DNA of 64,000 bases, taken from the NCBI GenBank assembly GCA_021817845.1, contig JAKAFW010000004.1:1-64000 (forward strand), read 5' to 3'. This stretch comes from FEN-1297 sp021817845. GTDB taxonomy: Bacteria > Bacteroidota > Ignavibacteria > Ignavibacteriales > Ignavibacteriaceae. A program made the position numbers and the translations under genes. This document shows positions 16,529 to 24,693 of this stretch, piece by piece. The notes beneath the pieces were generated by a model that ran no database searches, had not been told where the DNA came from, and saw nothing but the letters and a program-made list of their open reading frames with translations. Positions within the stretch are counted from its first letter, which is position 1. Every line of letters begins with the position of its first letter.

Positions 16529-16810
16529 CTCGGCACCGACCCTTATCACCGGCGTCTGACGCTGCTCCGGGCACGGCTCCTGCTCTCGCCACGCCCTCCG
16601 CAGCTCCCTTGGTAACCGGAAACAACAAAACAATTGCAAGCCGAATCATTTGATAACAGCCATTTCCAAATACCGCTCGTCACTAGTTACTCGTCACTAT
16701 TCCTGTTCAGCAAATGGAAAAAATAACTTACTCCTTCGCTCCACTTCACTACACTCCGCTACATTTCGCAAAGCTTCATTCCGCTTCGTTCCGTTCCCGT
16801 TCCGTCTCAG

Positions 16811-17170
16811 TCGCAAGATATTTTTCCCGAACACCCGAGCAGCGCACCTTGCAGCTCCATTCGAAGACTCATTCCGCAGCAAGCTGCTTAGGAGAATCAC
16901 ATTGGTAGTGATTACGTTTTCGTCATGGTTATTGATTACTGATAATTGATAATCGATAAACACCCGCTCAGTCATATTTTTTGCAGCTACACTTCGCAAG
17001 TGAGAAAGTGACAGAAAAAATATATCACTTTTTCCCTTGCTCCGTTCCACCAGCAAAAAATACGCCTTCGCTCCGGTAAGCCGTCCATGAATTCATTTCT
17101 TATTTGTTTAAATAAACCAATAACCACGCCAAAAAATATAATTCGTCTTGTCGAAGTGTTGCCGTTCCAA
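16811..17170. repeat. island repeat R3
   Basis: It starts TCGCAAGATATTTTT, passes the CCATTCGAAGACTC head, CACATTGGTAGTG and ACACCCGCTCAG, and ends at GTCGAAGTGTTGCC. Its hairpin arms are TATTTTTTGC (16975-16984) and GCAAAAAATA (17053-17062), with a loop extended by about 60 nt. R4 is the same unit without that loop insert. Confidence 0.75.
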
Positions 17171-17250
17171 TTATGATTCCAAGCTTTTATTATCCCGTTA
17201 GTTTGAACCAAGATTCCCTTTCAGCAGAAAAAATAACTTGCTCCTTAAAG

Positions 17251-17550
17251 TCGCAAGATATTTTTTCCGAGTACCCGAGCCGGGCGCAACTTGCAGCTCC
17301 ATTCGAAGACTCATTGCGCAGCAAGCTGCTTAGGAGAGAATCACATTGGTAGTGATATCATTTTTGTCATGGTTATTGATTACTGATAATTGATAATCGG
17401 AAAACACCCGCTCAGGCACAATTTTTAACCTCCCAAAAATTCCGCCTTCGCTCTGGTAAGCCGTCCATGAATTCATTCCTTGTTTGTTTAAATAAACCAA
17501 TAACCACGCCCAAAAATATAATTCGTCTTGTCGAAGTGTTGCCGCTCCAA
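17251..17550. repeat. island repeat R4
   Basis: This is a direct copy of R3 without its 60-nt loop insert, 80 bp downstream of R3. The hairpin here is AATTTTT (17420-17426) with AAAAATT (17435-17441). The following GCCTTCGCTCTGGTAAGCCG is shared with R3. Confidence 0.75.
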
Positions 17551-17751
17551 GCTGACTAAATACAAACCCAAATGAAAGTATTCCAACTTATTCTTGCTCG
17601 TCACTATGTCACTATGTCACTCGTTACTCGTCACTCGTCACTAATTAGTTACTCGTCACTTATTGAAGAAAACATCTGCAAACAAAACACAAACATTGAT
17701 TGTTGCACAAATCAAAACCCCTAAATAACTTTCTCTCAAAAAAGAAATACT

Positions 17752-18258
17752 ATGAAAAACTCAAACTTCATAATCGTAATCGCGCTCATAATCTTTATCA
17801 TAAACCTTGGACATTGTCAAACACTTCCGCAAAATCTACCTTACGGCTACACAATTAATTCCAAAGTCGCACGAGTTATTGACGGAGATACATTTGTTCT
17901 TGCGGACTCCCAGCACGTTAGAATACTTGGAATAAACACCCCGGAAATTGCAAGACTTGGAAAACCCGCACAACCTTACGCAGATTCCGCAGCGTCATTT
18001 ACAAAATCCCTAATCGAAGGAAAACAAGTCAAACTTACGTTTGACGGAAAGACCTATGATATATTCGGAAGGCTGCTAGCATATGTTTGGCTCATCGATA
18101 GAGCAGGGAAGGACTCACTCTTCATTCAAGCCGAACTACTCAAAGCCGGCTTAGCGAGAATAAGCTATTATCCAAAAGGCAAAAGATATTATGATTTATA
18201 TTATAACCTTCGCCGCACTGCAATGAGAAACAAACGAGGAATTTGGCTCCGTGAATAA
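17752..18258 (+). CDS. secreted micrococcal nuclease-like thermonuclease (SNase domain)
   Basis: The 168-residue protein has an N-terminal signal peptide (hydrophobic to about residue 20, then CQT) and an SNase/TNase domain. Motifs are VIDGDTFVL (D44, D46), VRILGINTPE (R57, E65) and YDIFGRLLAYVW (R107), matching the nuclease catalytic Arg, Glu and second Arg. The calcium-ligand Asp of the classic LVDTPE motif is Asn here (N62), a variant seen in many homologues. It should cut DNA and RNA outside the cytoplasm. Its stop overlaps the next gene by 8 bp. Confidence 0.85.
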   Translation: MKNSNFIIVIALIIFIINLGHCQTLPQNLPYGYTINSKVARVIDGDTFVLADSQHVRILGINTPEIARLGKPAQPYADSAASFTKSLIEGKQVKLTFDGKTYDIFGRLLAYVWLIDRAGKDSLFIQAELLKAGLARISYYPKGKRYYDLYYNLRRTAMRNKRGIWLRE

Positions 18259-18514
18259 CGACATTAAAAATATTGACGAACTTCTTACTAATCCATGCTT
18301 CCTAAAAATCAAATCCTACGGATTGATAGATGAAATTGCGTTACGCAATTTCATAATAAAGAACCATTACCGATCATTGCGAAACAAATTACACCTAGGT
18401 GATGCAGTATATCAATTATCAAAAGAATATTTCCTATCCGAATCAGCAATTAATAATATCCTATTCCGAAAACGCAATCGAAAACCCATCCAATTTCCCG
18501 CCATCAAATTCTAA
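18251..18514 (+). CDS. small putative HTH protein, 87 aa
   Basis: It starts at GTG inside the end of the nuclease gene (8-bp overlap), so the two are translationally coupled. The sequence has a helix-turn-helix-like section, with YQLSKEYFLSESAINNILFRKR at about residues 55-76 resembling a recognition-helix region, and a basic tail. DNA binding is inferred from this pattern and the charge. I do not recognise a family. The linkage to a secreted nuclease is odd and suggests regulation, or a phage-derived pair. Confidence 0.55.
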   Translation: MNNDIKNIDELLTNPCFLKIKSYGLIDEIALRNFIIKNHYRSLRNKLHLGDAVYQLSKEYFLSESAINNILFRKRNRKPIQFPAIKF

Positions 18515-18849
18515 TATCATTTGTTACTTTTTCCTCTAAAATCGGTTTCCTCTTTCCCACAATCAACATTCAAAATTCAGCATTCAAAATTCCTCCTACC
18601 TACCCCTCTACTAGGCATCTGCTAGGCATCTGCCAAGCCAAATCAACCCTCTTTCCTCACTCGTCACACCGTTCCCAAACTCCTGCTCGTTACTTGTCTC
18701 ACTTTTCCTAAATTCCTGCTCGTCACTCGTTACTCGTCACTTGTCACTACTTCCTCATTCCTACAGTGAAAACACAAAACCCATAAACTATAATTGTCCC
18801 GTGTTCTTAATTCATAAATCATAATTCACAAATAAAGAAAGGAGCCATC
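18515..18849. other. gene-free stretch with micro-repeats
   Basis: It contains ATTCAAAATTC repeats (18560-18595), a repeated CTAGGCATCTGC, and a TCACTCGTTACT cluster (18700-18750). AAAGGAG at 18838-18843 is the ribosome site of the next gene. Confidence 0.6.
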
Positions 18850-19533
18850 ATGGCTATTTTAAGTGGTAACGTAATCGGTAACCTAAGAGGCAGACTAGGA
18901 AATCTTTCCGCAAGAACAGTTGAGGGAAGAACCATCATGTCAGCACGACCTTCTAGCTTTAACGTCAACTATGGACCAGCTGTCCTTGACGTTAGACATA
19001 AATTTGCCGTTACCGTCGATCTTGCACAAGCAATACTTTCGCTTGATACACTTTCGGCAATCTGGAAAACCGTAAAAGGCACAGGTATGTCGGTATTCAA
19101 CACCATCTTCAAATCAAACTTCAGCTACTCCGGCACTGATAAACCAACCGAGTATAACATAATTACACCCGGTGGATTCAGTCTACCCGTAGACGTTGTT
19201 ACAGTTGGAATTGATAAGATTACCGCATCGCTGTTAGCATTGAACACCGAAACTGCATTCGCCCCGGAAGAAATAAACGCATCAGCAAACGCCCTCGTTA
19301 GCTATTTTGATCCAATGAATCCGGCAGATGCACCTTACGAAGTAATAGCACTTTCAAAAGAAATTGCTAACTTCGACTTCACTCAAACCTACAACCTTCA
19401 ACTTGACTTCGATGCCAAGCAGAAACTAGTAGCAGCAAAATACACCAAGAGTATTTTATACCTTAGTGTAGCATCCAAAAACGCAGACGGAAAAGTAATT
19501 CAATACTCCTCAACTTCTCCCAAAGCAAACTAA
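18850..19533 (+). CDS. DUF6266-like protein
   Basis: The N-terminus MAILSGNVIGNLRGRLGNLSARTVEGRTIMSARPS follows the DUF6266 pattern (a GxxGxxxGKxGxxxG-type start, then a short strand ending in RP, then a helix with a charged KF). The rest (residues 80-227) is beta-rich with no signal peptide. The family is found mainly in Bacteroidetes-related bacteria and its function is unknown. It has a clear AAAGGAG ribosome site seven bases before the ATG, stronger than most genes here, and its own terminator, so it is a monocistron expected to be well expressed. Codons are C-rich like those of the muramidase region. Confidence 0.65.
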   Translation: MAILSGNVIGNLRGRLGNLSARTVEGRTIMSARPSSFNVNYGPAVLDVRHKFAVTVDLAQAILSLDTLSAIWKTVKGTGMSVFNTIFKSNFSYSGTDKPTEYNIITPGGFSLPVDVVTVGIDKITASLLALNTETAFAPEEINASANALVSYFDPMNPADAPYEVIALSKEIANFDFTQTYNLQLDFDAKQKLVAAKYTKSILYLSVASKNADGKVIQYSSTSPKAN

Positions 19534-19555
19534 TACTAGAAGCCATAATGAACCC

Positions 19556-19584
19556 AAAAGTCCCGTTCCCGCACGGGACTTTTT
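19556..19584 (+). terminator. strong intrinsic terminator
   Basis: AAAAGTCCCGT (19556-19566) pairs with ACGGGACTTTT (19573-19583) around a 6-nt loop, followed by T residues. It lies 23 bp after the DUF6266-like stop codon. Confidence 0.85.
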
Positions 19585-19878
19585 ATTATCCCTTCCTAAT
19601 TACCTGTCATTGACGATCCGCCGAAGGCGGAAGAAATCCCACATACCAGCCCACCCTCCCGGCATTGCCCCCCTCGACACTTGTCACTCGTCACGTGTTA
19701 CTCTTTTCCCCCCCCTTCGCCCTTATTCCTTCATTCCGCTCCTTGACGGCTATCGCCGACAATCGCTTCATTCAGTCATAACGGCTATCAATAAATCATA
19801 ACATTAGCGTCCACTTAAATGCAGCTATGTCCCTATCGCTCCATACCTGCTGGATATAGATAATCCGAAATCCCACAT

Positions 19879-20048
19879 CAAAACAACTTAGAAAAAATAA
19901 AACGTCGGGAAACGGAGTAAAGGCAAAAACAAAATACCATGTCTTTTCATATTCGCTCAGCTCCGCTTCGCTGAAAGTTGGTATCCGGCATTTCTTTTCA
20001 CCTTTACATTCCGTCCCCCGCCGTTAAAGCATTGACCAAGTTGTTTTG
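19879..20048. other. 170-bp concentric hairpin, possible structured RNA or attC-like element
   Basis: Four nested pairings share one axis. CAAAACAACTT (19879-19889) pairs with 20038-20048. AACGTCGGG...GTAAAGG (19901-19923) pairs with 20001-20025 with a few mismatches. ATACCA (19934-19939) pairs with 19979-19984, and TCAGC with GCTGA (19970-19974). The second stem begins at AAC and ends at GTT, as attC R boxes do, but the extra outer stem is unusual for attC. Confidence 0.65.
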
Positions 20049-20114
20049 CTGCATGTTTTTTTTATTGCGGGGTAAAGCGCCCTAATAATCTATAACTAAA
20101 TCGTGAGGTTAATA

Positions 20115-20321
20115 ATGGAACAAGAAGAAAAGCGAACTAACAATCAGCAGCAACAAACCAAAGAGATTCCTCCGCATAATTGTAAAAGGAACCTTAGAAT
20201 TATTTCTCAGACACATTCTGTAAATTCATTTCATAATATTGTTATTGCTCAAACAACAAAGTGCACAATTTGCGGAAAGATCTTTGAAGAATCAGATCCG
20301 GACGGTATTATTAGTTACTGA
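20115..20321 (+). CDS. small CxxC protein, 68 aa
   Basis: The ATG at 20115 follows a GTGAGG ribosome-site-like sequence 6-7 bases upstream; a GTG at 20103 is less likely to be used. The protein is polar with an N-terminal Glu/Gln run, a PHNC segment at about residues 22-25, and TTKCTICGKIF near residue 50. The His-Asn-Cys and Cys-x-x-Cys could together form a small zinc site. I recognise no family. It is the last gene of the island before the tRNA-Lys gene. Confidence 0.55.
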   Translation: MEQEEKRTNNQQQQTKEIPPHNCKRNLRIISQTHSVNSFHNIVIAQTTKCTICGKIFEESDPDGIISY

Positions 20322-20577
20322 TAGCCATAATAAAATTATTTATAAAATCATTGAACATCAGAAACAAAATTCTTAAGTTGAAGTATGCAAAAAGTTCAAA
20401 GCCAAATAAAAACAACAAATTATCAGATGAATACATCTTTAAGTTTTAGTGGCATGGCAGCCCTGAACTTTCTTAATGATGAATTCAAAAATTATATTCC
20501 TGTTTGGACAATGGAGTCCATACAAACTCCATACATTTACACTAAAAATCATCGGGATTCTCAAACACTCACAAAAC
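20322..20577. other. gene-free stretch next to the tRNA gene
   Basis: No gene or clear repeat is visible. A weak open frame that runs into the antisense of the tRNA is not real. A duplicated tRNA 3' end, which would mark an attachment site, is not seen here. Confidence 0.4.
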
Positions 20578-20612
20578 AAAAAACCCTCAAAACAATTCGT
20601 TTTAAGGGTTTC
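20578..20612 (-). terminator. intrinsic terminator after tRNA-Lys
   Basis: On the minus strand AAACCCT-AAAAC and GTTTT-AGGGTTT form a hairpin that continues into a T-rich tail, starting five bases after the tRNA. Confidence 0.7.
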
Positions 20613-20616
20613 TATG

Positions 20617-20689
20617 TGCACCCTGCGGGACTCGAACCCGCGACCTGCTGATTAAGAGTCAGATGCTCTACCAACTGAGCTAAGGGTGC
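20617..20689 (-). tRNA. tRNA-Lys (anticodon CTT)
   Basis: The cloverleaf folds fully. The acceptor stem is GCACCCT/AGGGTGC, the D arm has GCTC/GAGC, and the anticodon stem TCTGA/TCAGC has loop CTCTTAA, giving anticodon CTT. The T arm is GCGGG-TTCGAGT-CCCGC. The 73-nt gene includes discriminator A; CCA is not encoded. Its 3' end faces the accessory island. Confidence 0.95.
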
Positions 20690-20786
20690 GGGACAAAATT
20701 AATCAAATTTGATTCGCTATCAAAATTTTCCGCCTGTCTTTTGAAAGTTTTGTGTCGGTTTGCTAATGGAAGGGAATATAAAATTT

Positions 20787-20808
20787 GGGACGGCTTGTCT
20801 GCCGCCCC
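20787..20808 (-). terminator. hairpin terminator of the cytochrome gene
   Basis: On the minus strand GGGGCGGC and GCCGTCCC pair (one G-T) around a 6-nt loop, followed by AAATTTTATATT, 16 bp after the stop codon. Confidence 0.6.
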
Positions 20809-20823
20809 AATATTATAAGAAAC

Positions 20824-22020
20824 TTATTTCGCCGGCATCTCGAACATCTTGTCGGCTATCTCTGTGTTGGCTGTAATGTTGCTGTAGTTTATAGTCTGGT
20901 TAAAATCATACCCGGCTGTATGTACTGTAAATGGAATTAAAACACCATCAACATTTTTGTAATCTTTATAATCAGTTTGAACTTGAATATTACCCAGCGG
21001 TGTCTGGTTGTATTGAATCTTTCTAATTAATAAACCTGTATTTACATCGAAGAAAAGTTTATCGCTTAAATATTTGGAAAGTGAGCCCTTAACTTCGTAA
21101 GCAGTATCGCTGTCTACAACTACTATATCGCTTAATCTTAATTTCGAATAATCTTTCTCAATGTTAATGTTTCTATAAAATTCCGCTGCATCTTTTAATA
21201 GATTCAAATCATCTCCCTTAATTTCATCCTCCCTTTGTCCTGCTTTAAACCATCCGACTTCGCCGTTAAACCCTCTCGAAAATTCACCCCAATGATTTTG
21301 TCCTATGGTTAAAATTTTGTCCGGTGCTTTTTGATAAATGGTAAGTGGCATTTCTTTTCCGTCTTCATTAAGTGTTGTACCTTCAAATTTCAACGAAGTG
21401 ATTTTCTGAAATGCTTCTTTCCCGCCTACTGCTTTTACGTATTTTGAGATAATTTCTTCGGCTGTGTTTAATCTATTTGCGACTATTATGTCTTTCTCGT
21501 TTTTGTCTTCTTTCTTTAATGGAAGTTTTAATAGAGCTGGTACTGTTTCCGGATTCAATTGACCGTTATGGCATGTAAAACATGTTACTTCTTGATGCCC
21601 CATAAAATGATGTTCGTTAATATCATTCATCATTTCGACCATCTTTCTAGCTTTTTTCTTGCCTGCTTTCTTGTCGCTGTCAAACTCCCAGCCTTTTATT
21701 TGGCTATGCACGTGGCAATCGCTGCAATTGGTGCCAAGAGATGCTTCTATGAATCTCATCGTAGGAATTAGCCGTGAAGCTGGCATCCCCTTAAATACTT
21801 TTATGTTCTTGTATACTTTTTCTGCGGGTTTTTCTCCTTCCGAAGGAGAATATAGCATTAATGTGTTTTTCTTAGATGTTAAATTTTCTTTCCCGGAATG
21901 TGAATCGTTTTTTATTCCGCCTGAGCTCTTACTCGTAACAGCCCATCCGTAAGAAAATGAAATAACCAAAATACCGGTAAGTAAAAGAAATATTTTGCCC
22001 AAAGATTTTTTATTTGCCAT
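20824..22020 (-). CDS. reaction-centre-type c cytochrome fused to a LolA-like domain
   Basis: This 398-residue exported protein has an N-terminal signal/anchor (about residues 8-27). A two-haem domain follows with NCSDCH (C99, C102, H103) and CFTCH (C147, C150, H151). The context FKGMPASRLIPTMRFIEASLG and ARKMVEMMNDIN is typical of the photosynthetic reaction centre cytochrome c subunit family, which also occurs in non-phototrophs. The C-terminal 210 residues resemble outer-membrane lipoprotein-sorting-like beta domains (ISKYVKAVGGKEAFQKITSLKFEG). It probably acts in periplasmic electron transfer. The ABC, MgtC and APC genes nearby do not explain it. Confidence 0.8.
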   Translation of the reverse strand: MANKKSLGKIFLLLTGILVISFSYGWAVTSKSSGGIKNDSHSGKENLTSKKNTLMLYSPSEGEKPAEKVYKNIKVFKGMPASRLIPTMRFIEASLGTNCSDCHVHSQIKGWEFDSDKKAGKKKARKMVEMMNDINEHHFMGHQEVTCFTCHNGQLNPETVPALLKLPLKKEDKNEKDIIVANRLNTAEEIISKYVKAVGGKEAFQKITSLKFEGTTLNEDGKEMPLTIYQKAPDKILTIGQNHWGEFSRGFNGEVGWFKAGQREDEIKGDDLNLLKDAAEFYRNINIEKDYSKLRLSDIVVVDSDTAYEVKGSLSKYLSDKLFFDVNTGLLIRKIQYNQTPLGNIQVQTDYKDYKNVDGVLIPFTVHTAGYDFNQTINYSNITANTEIADKMFEMPAK

Positions 22021-22118
22021 GCGCTACCTCTAATTGATTAAAATGGAATTTATTTGAAACGAATATAATAATTAGAAGTTCAGAAAAAAGTGATGATGTT
22101 AATCGGTAAGATTTAAGA

Positions 22119-23360
22119 TCACAAGAATATAATGAATGGGAGATGTAAAACTGCCCAAATGCCGTAACGTATATATGTCTCTTTTCTTATATCCTTAGCT
22201 TGTACGGCAAAATAAATTGCTTTGATGATCGTGTTACTCATCATTGCCATTATTATTGCCGAAATAATTATGGGCTCCAACGGCTTTGCGCCTTGAATTA
22301 AAGATAGTATAAATGGATCTATATCTGTTACTCCTACAACCGCCGAGAGTGTTAAAAGTCCTCCGCTGCCAAAATAGTTTTTTACTAGAATAGTAACTAC
22401 AGAAAGAATTACAAACAAAGCTGCAAAAAATATAGCCGGCTTAATTTCAAATGGGTTTTGAAGTGTTGAAACAGAATGTGCTCCGGGTTGGGATTTCTTT
22501 AATTTTAATCCGAAAGAAAGTGCAACTCCGATTATTGTAAGTAAGGCAAATTTCCACCATAAAAGGGAAACACTTGCCGGATTGATAATTCCGATGATGA
22601 TTAAAATTCTTATATACATCACGCTGCTTGCAAGTAGCGATGCCTGTAAGGCGTTTCCGCTTTGCTCGGGATTATTTTTAGCTATTCTTCCTACCGCAAT
22701 ACTTACTGCGGTGCTTGAAACGATTCCGCCGAGCAATCCCGAAAGCCATAAACCTACTTTACCGCCAAATTTTTTCATCAGGATATATCCGACAAAACCA
22801 ATCGTCGATACCATGATTACGTATTCCCAAATATTCCTAGGATTAAGATTGAATTGAGTAAAGTTTTGGTCGGGTAGCGCGGGAAGGATAATTATTGTAA
22901 TAAGTAAAAATTTTATGACGGCAAGAAATTCAGTTTGATTTAATCGCTCAACCCAGCTTTCAAGTTCAGCTTTTTCGGAAAGAAGAAATGTCGCTATAAT
23001 TCCGAGGGACATTGGCAGCCAAATATCTGCCAGCATAGAAAGCGCTCCGATTGCAAATGTTAAAAGCGCCGCTACTTCGCTTGTTGTTCCTGTCTTTCCT
23101 TCTTTTAATTTAGAAATATATCCCATTAGCGCAAGTGCTGCGATTGAAATCATTCCGGCGGGTAATGCGAAAGTCACGTTTATATGGAAAAGCCATCCGC
23201 ATGCAAAACCAAACAAACTAATCAGAGTATATGTTCTTACTCCTGCGAAGAGTATGTTTTTTCTTTCACTGCCAGATCTCTCTCTTTCAAGACCGATTAA
23301 GAAACCGAGTGCTAAGGCAATAATAAAGCGAAGCTCGTATGTCCATTCAAATGAATTCAA
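22119..23360 (-). CDS. MgtC/SapB family membrane protein with DUF4010
   Basis: The N-terminal half carries the MgtC/SapB signature FIIALALGFLIGLERERSG at residues 12-30 and about four helices. The C-terminal half, about residues 190-413, is the DUF4010 module, with about eight more helices. The arrangement is common in environmental bacteria and its transport role is unknown. At 413 residues it is the usual length for the fused form. The gene is separate from the ABC-2 permease gene upstream by 22 bp, so it may be in the same transcript. Confidence 0.8.
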   Translation of the reverse strand: MNSFEWTYELRFIIALALGFLIGLERERSGSERKNILFAGVRTYTLISLFGFACGWLFHINVTFALPAGMISIAALALMGYISKLKEGKTGTTSEVAALLTFAIGALSMLADIWLPMSLGIIATFLLSEKAELESWVERLNQTEFLAVIKFLLITIIILPALPDQNFTQFNLNPRNIWEYVIMVSTIGFVGYILMKKFGGKVGLWLSGLLGGIVSSTAVSIAVGRIAKNNPEQSGNALQASLLASSVMYIRILIIIGIINPASVSLLWWKFALLTIIGVALSFGLKLKKSQPGAHSVSTLQNPFEIKPAIFFAALFVILSVVTILVKNYFGSGGLLTLSAVVGVTDIDPFILSLIQGAKPLEPIIISAIIMAMMSNTIIKAIYFAVQAKDIRKETYIRYGIWAVLHLPFIIFL

Positions 23361-23382
23361 AATATTTATTCTTAAAAATAAA

Positions 23383-24693
23383 TTATAAAATAGTACCGCG
23401 CTTAAATTTCCATAGACTTACCAAATTTACGACAACTGCAATTCCTATTAGAACTCCAAGATAGGGAAGTATATCCATAAATCCGTATCCGTTCCATAAA
23501 ACTTTCAGGAAACCATCAACTGCCCAATAAACAATAGTCAGCTTACTAATAATCTGTATAAAAGGAGGAAGAATAAATGTAGGAAACCACGCTCCGCCCA
23601 CAGCACTCATCGTCAATATTAAAAATGTTCCAAGCCCGCTTGCCTGTGCGGCAGTTTTACAAAATGCCGCAAGCAGCATTCCGAAGGCTGTACTCGCCGC
23701 TGAAGCTGCAATTATCATCAATACTAAATTTAAGAAGTTGGAAAATATATTAATATTAAAAAGTAAATAGCCCATAAAAAAGAGCGCAAAAAGTTGAATG
23801 CAGCCAAGTGAAATATTATATAAATATTTACTCCACAATATTTGAACTCTTGAAATCGGGGAAGATAATATTCTAAGAATAACACCACTTTTACTCTCAT
23901 CAAACAGAGATGTTGAAGCTCCTGTTATGGTAAAGAGAAGAAACATTACCGCCCAGCCCCCGACACTTCTTGTGGCGTCCGGACTTGTTACATTTGCTCC
24001 GACGAGCTGCTCTTTATCCATTTGCAGTATATTGCTGAAAAAATTTCCAGCTTTCCGGGAGGAATCCGAACCGACAGAATCGGAAAATGAATATTTCATT
24101 CCGTGAAGGATTTCAGATGTATCTACATTATAATACTTGCTTATTACTGAAGCTATTTGCCTGTTGAAGCTTGATCCTTTTTCCATTCCCAAATAACTCT
24201 CTGCTTTCCTCTGCATGCTTGCTGTAAACACACTTGGGATCTCAGTCATTATAGTTTGCTGAAGCAGTCCTTGAATCATTTGCATTTCTATAGCGTTTTT
24301 GGGATCATAATAAAATTTCAGTCTTAACGATGTAGAAGTATCGGTGTAGGCATCCTCAGGAATAATCAGAGCTGCCGAAGCATTTCCCCTTCGAATGAAA
24401 TCTTTCACTGAATTAGTATCAAACTTGACTTCTTTGCCTTTATCGTTTATATAAGATTTTATAATCTTGAATGAGGAACTGGTATCAAGCGCAGTCTCTA
24501 TTTTCTTTGCAACGGATGCGTTACTGCTGTTTATAAAAGCCATGCGGATTCCTTGGGGAGAACCTCCGCCGCTGAAAATTGATCCGAATATATAGATTAA
24601 TATTATTGGTACCAGAAATGTCAAGCTTACTGCGGGCTTATCATGCCAGAATAAAATATAGTCTTTCTTTATAAGATTCAGAATGGTTTTCAA
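23383..24693 (-). CDS. ABC-2 type transporter permease
   Basis: This 436-residue permease has one N-terminal helix (about residues 20-42), a large extracytoplasmic domain of about 170 residues, then five or six helices (about 250-430). That is the ABC2_membrane_3 layout of antibiotic, lipid or drug exporters. Its start overlaps the stop of the ATPase gene by 4 bp, so the two form an exporter. Substrate cannot be told. The segment FDESKSGVILRILSSPISRVQILWSKYL is the typical coupling-helix region. Confidence 0.85.
   Translation of the reverse strand: MKTILNLIKKDYILFWHDKPAVSLTFLVPIILIYIFGSIFSGGGSPQGIRMAFINSSNASVAKKIETALDTSSSFKIIKSYINDKGKEVKFDTNSVKDFIRRGNASAALIIPEDAYTDTSTSLRLKFYYDPKNAIEMQMIQGLLQQTIMTEIPSVFTASMQRKAESYLGMEKGSSFNRQIASVISKYYNVDTSEILHGMKYSFSDSVGSDSSRKAGNFFSNILQMDKEQLVGANVTSPDATRSVGGWAVMFLLFTITGASTSLFDESKSGVILRILSSPISRVQILWSKYLYNISLGCIQLFALFFMGYLLFNINIFSNFLNLVLMIIAASAASTAFGMLLAAFCKTAAQASGLGTFLILTMSAVGGAWFPTFILPPFIQIISKLTIVYWAVDGFLKVLWNGYGFMDILPYLGVLIGIAVVVNLVSLWKFKRGTIL

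Larger units (their letters stand above)
14856..17751. other. 2.9-kb gene-free, repeat-rich tract
   Basis: It holds repeats R1-R4, a long inverted repeat and micro-repeat clusters. Short frames in it are not conserved between repeat copies and cross the hairpins, so I call no gene here. Composition changes to richer C and T on the plus strand than in the flanking AT-rich genes. Confidence 0.65.

Noticed and set aside
15292..17211. Several short open frames on both strands in the repeat tract
   Set aside because: They differ between repeat copies, cross hairpins and have no start or ribosome-site support.
17577..17660. Possible CRISPR-like repeats
   Set aside because: The repeats are degenerate 7-13 bp words without unique spacers.
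1..20616. A complete prophage
   Set aside because: No capsid, tail, portal, terminase or integrase gene is visible, only a muramidase and small membrane proteins.
20560..20616. Duplicated tRNA 3' end as an attachment site
   Set aside because: No second copy of the tRNA 3' end was found by eye in the island part of this window.
20385..20651. Open frame ending in a HPAGLEPATC-like peptide
   Set aside because: It runs through the antisense of the tRNA-Lys gene, a well-known source of spurious frames, and has no other support.
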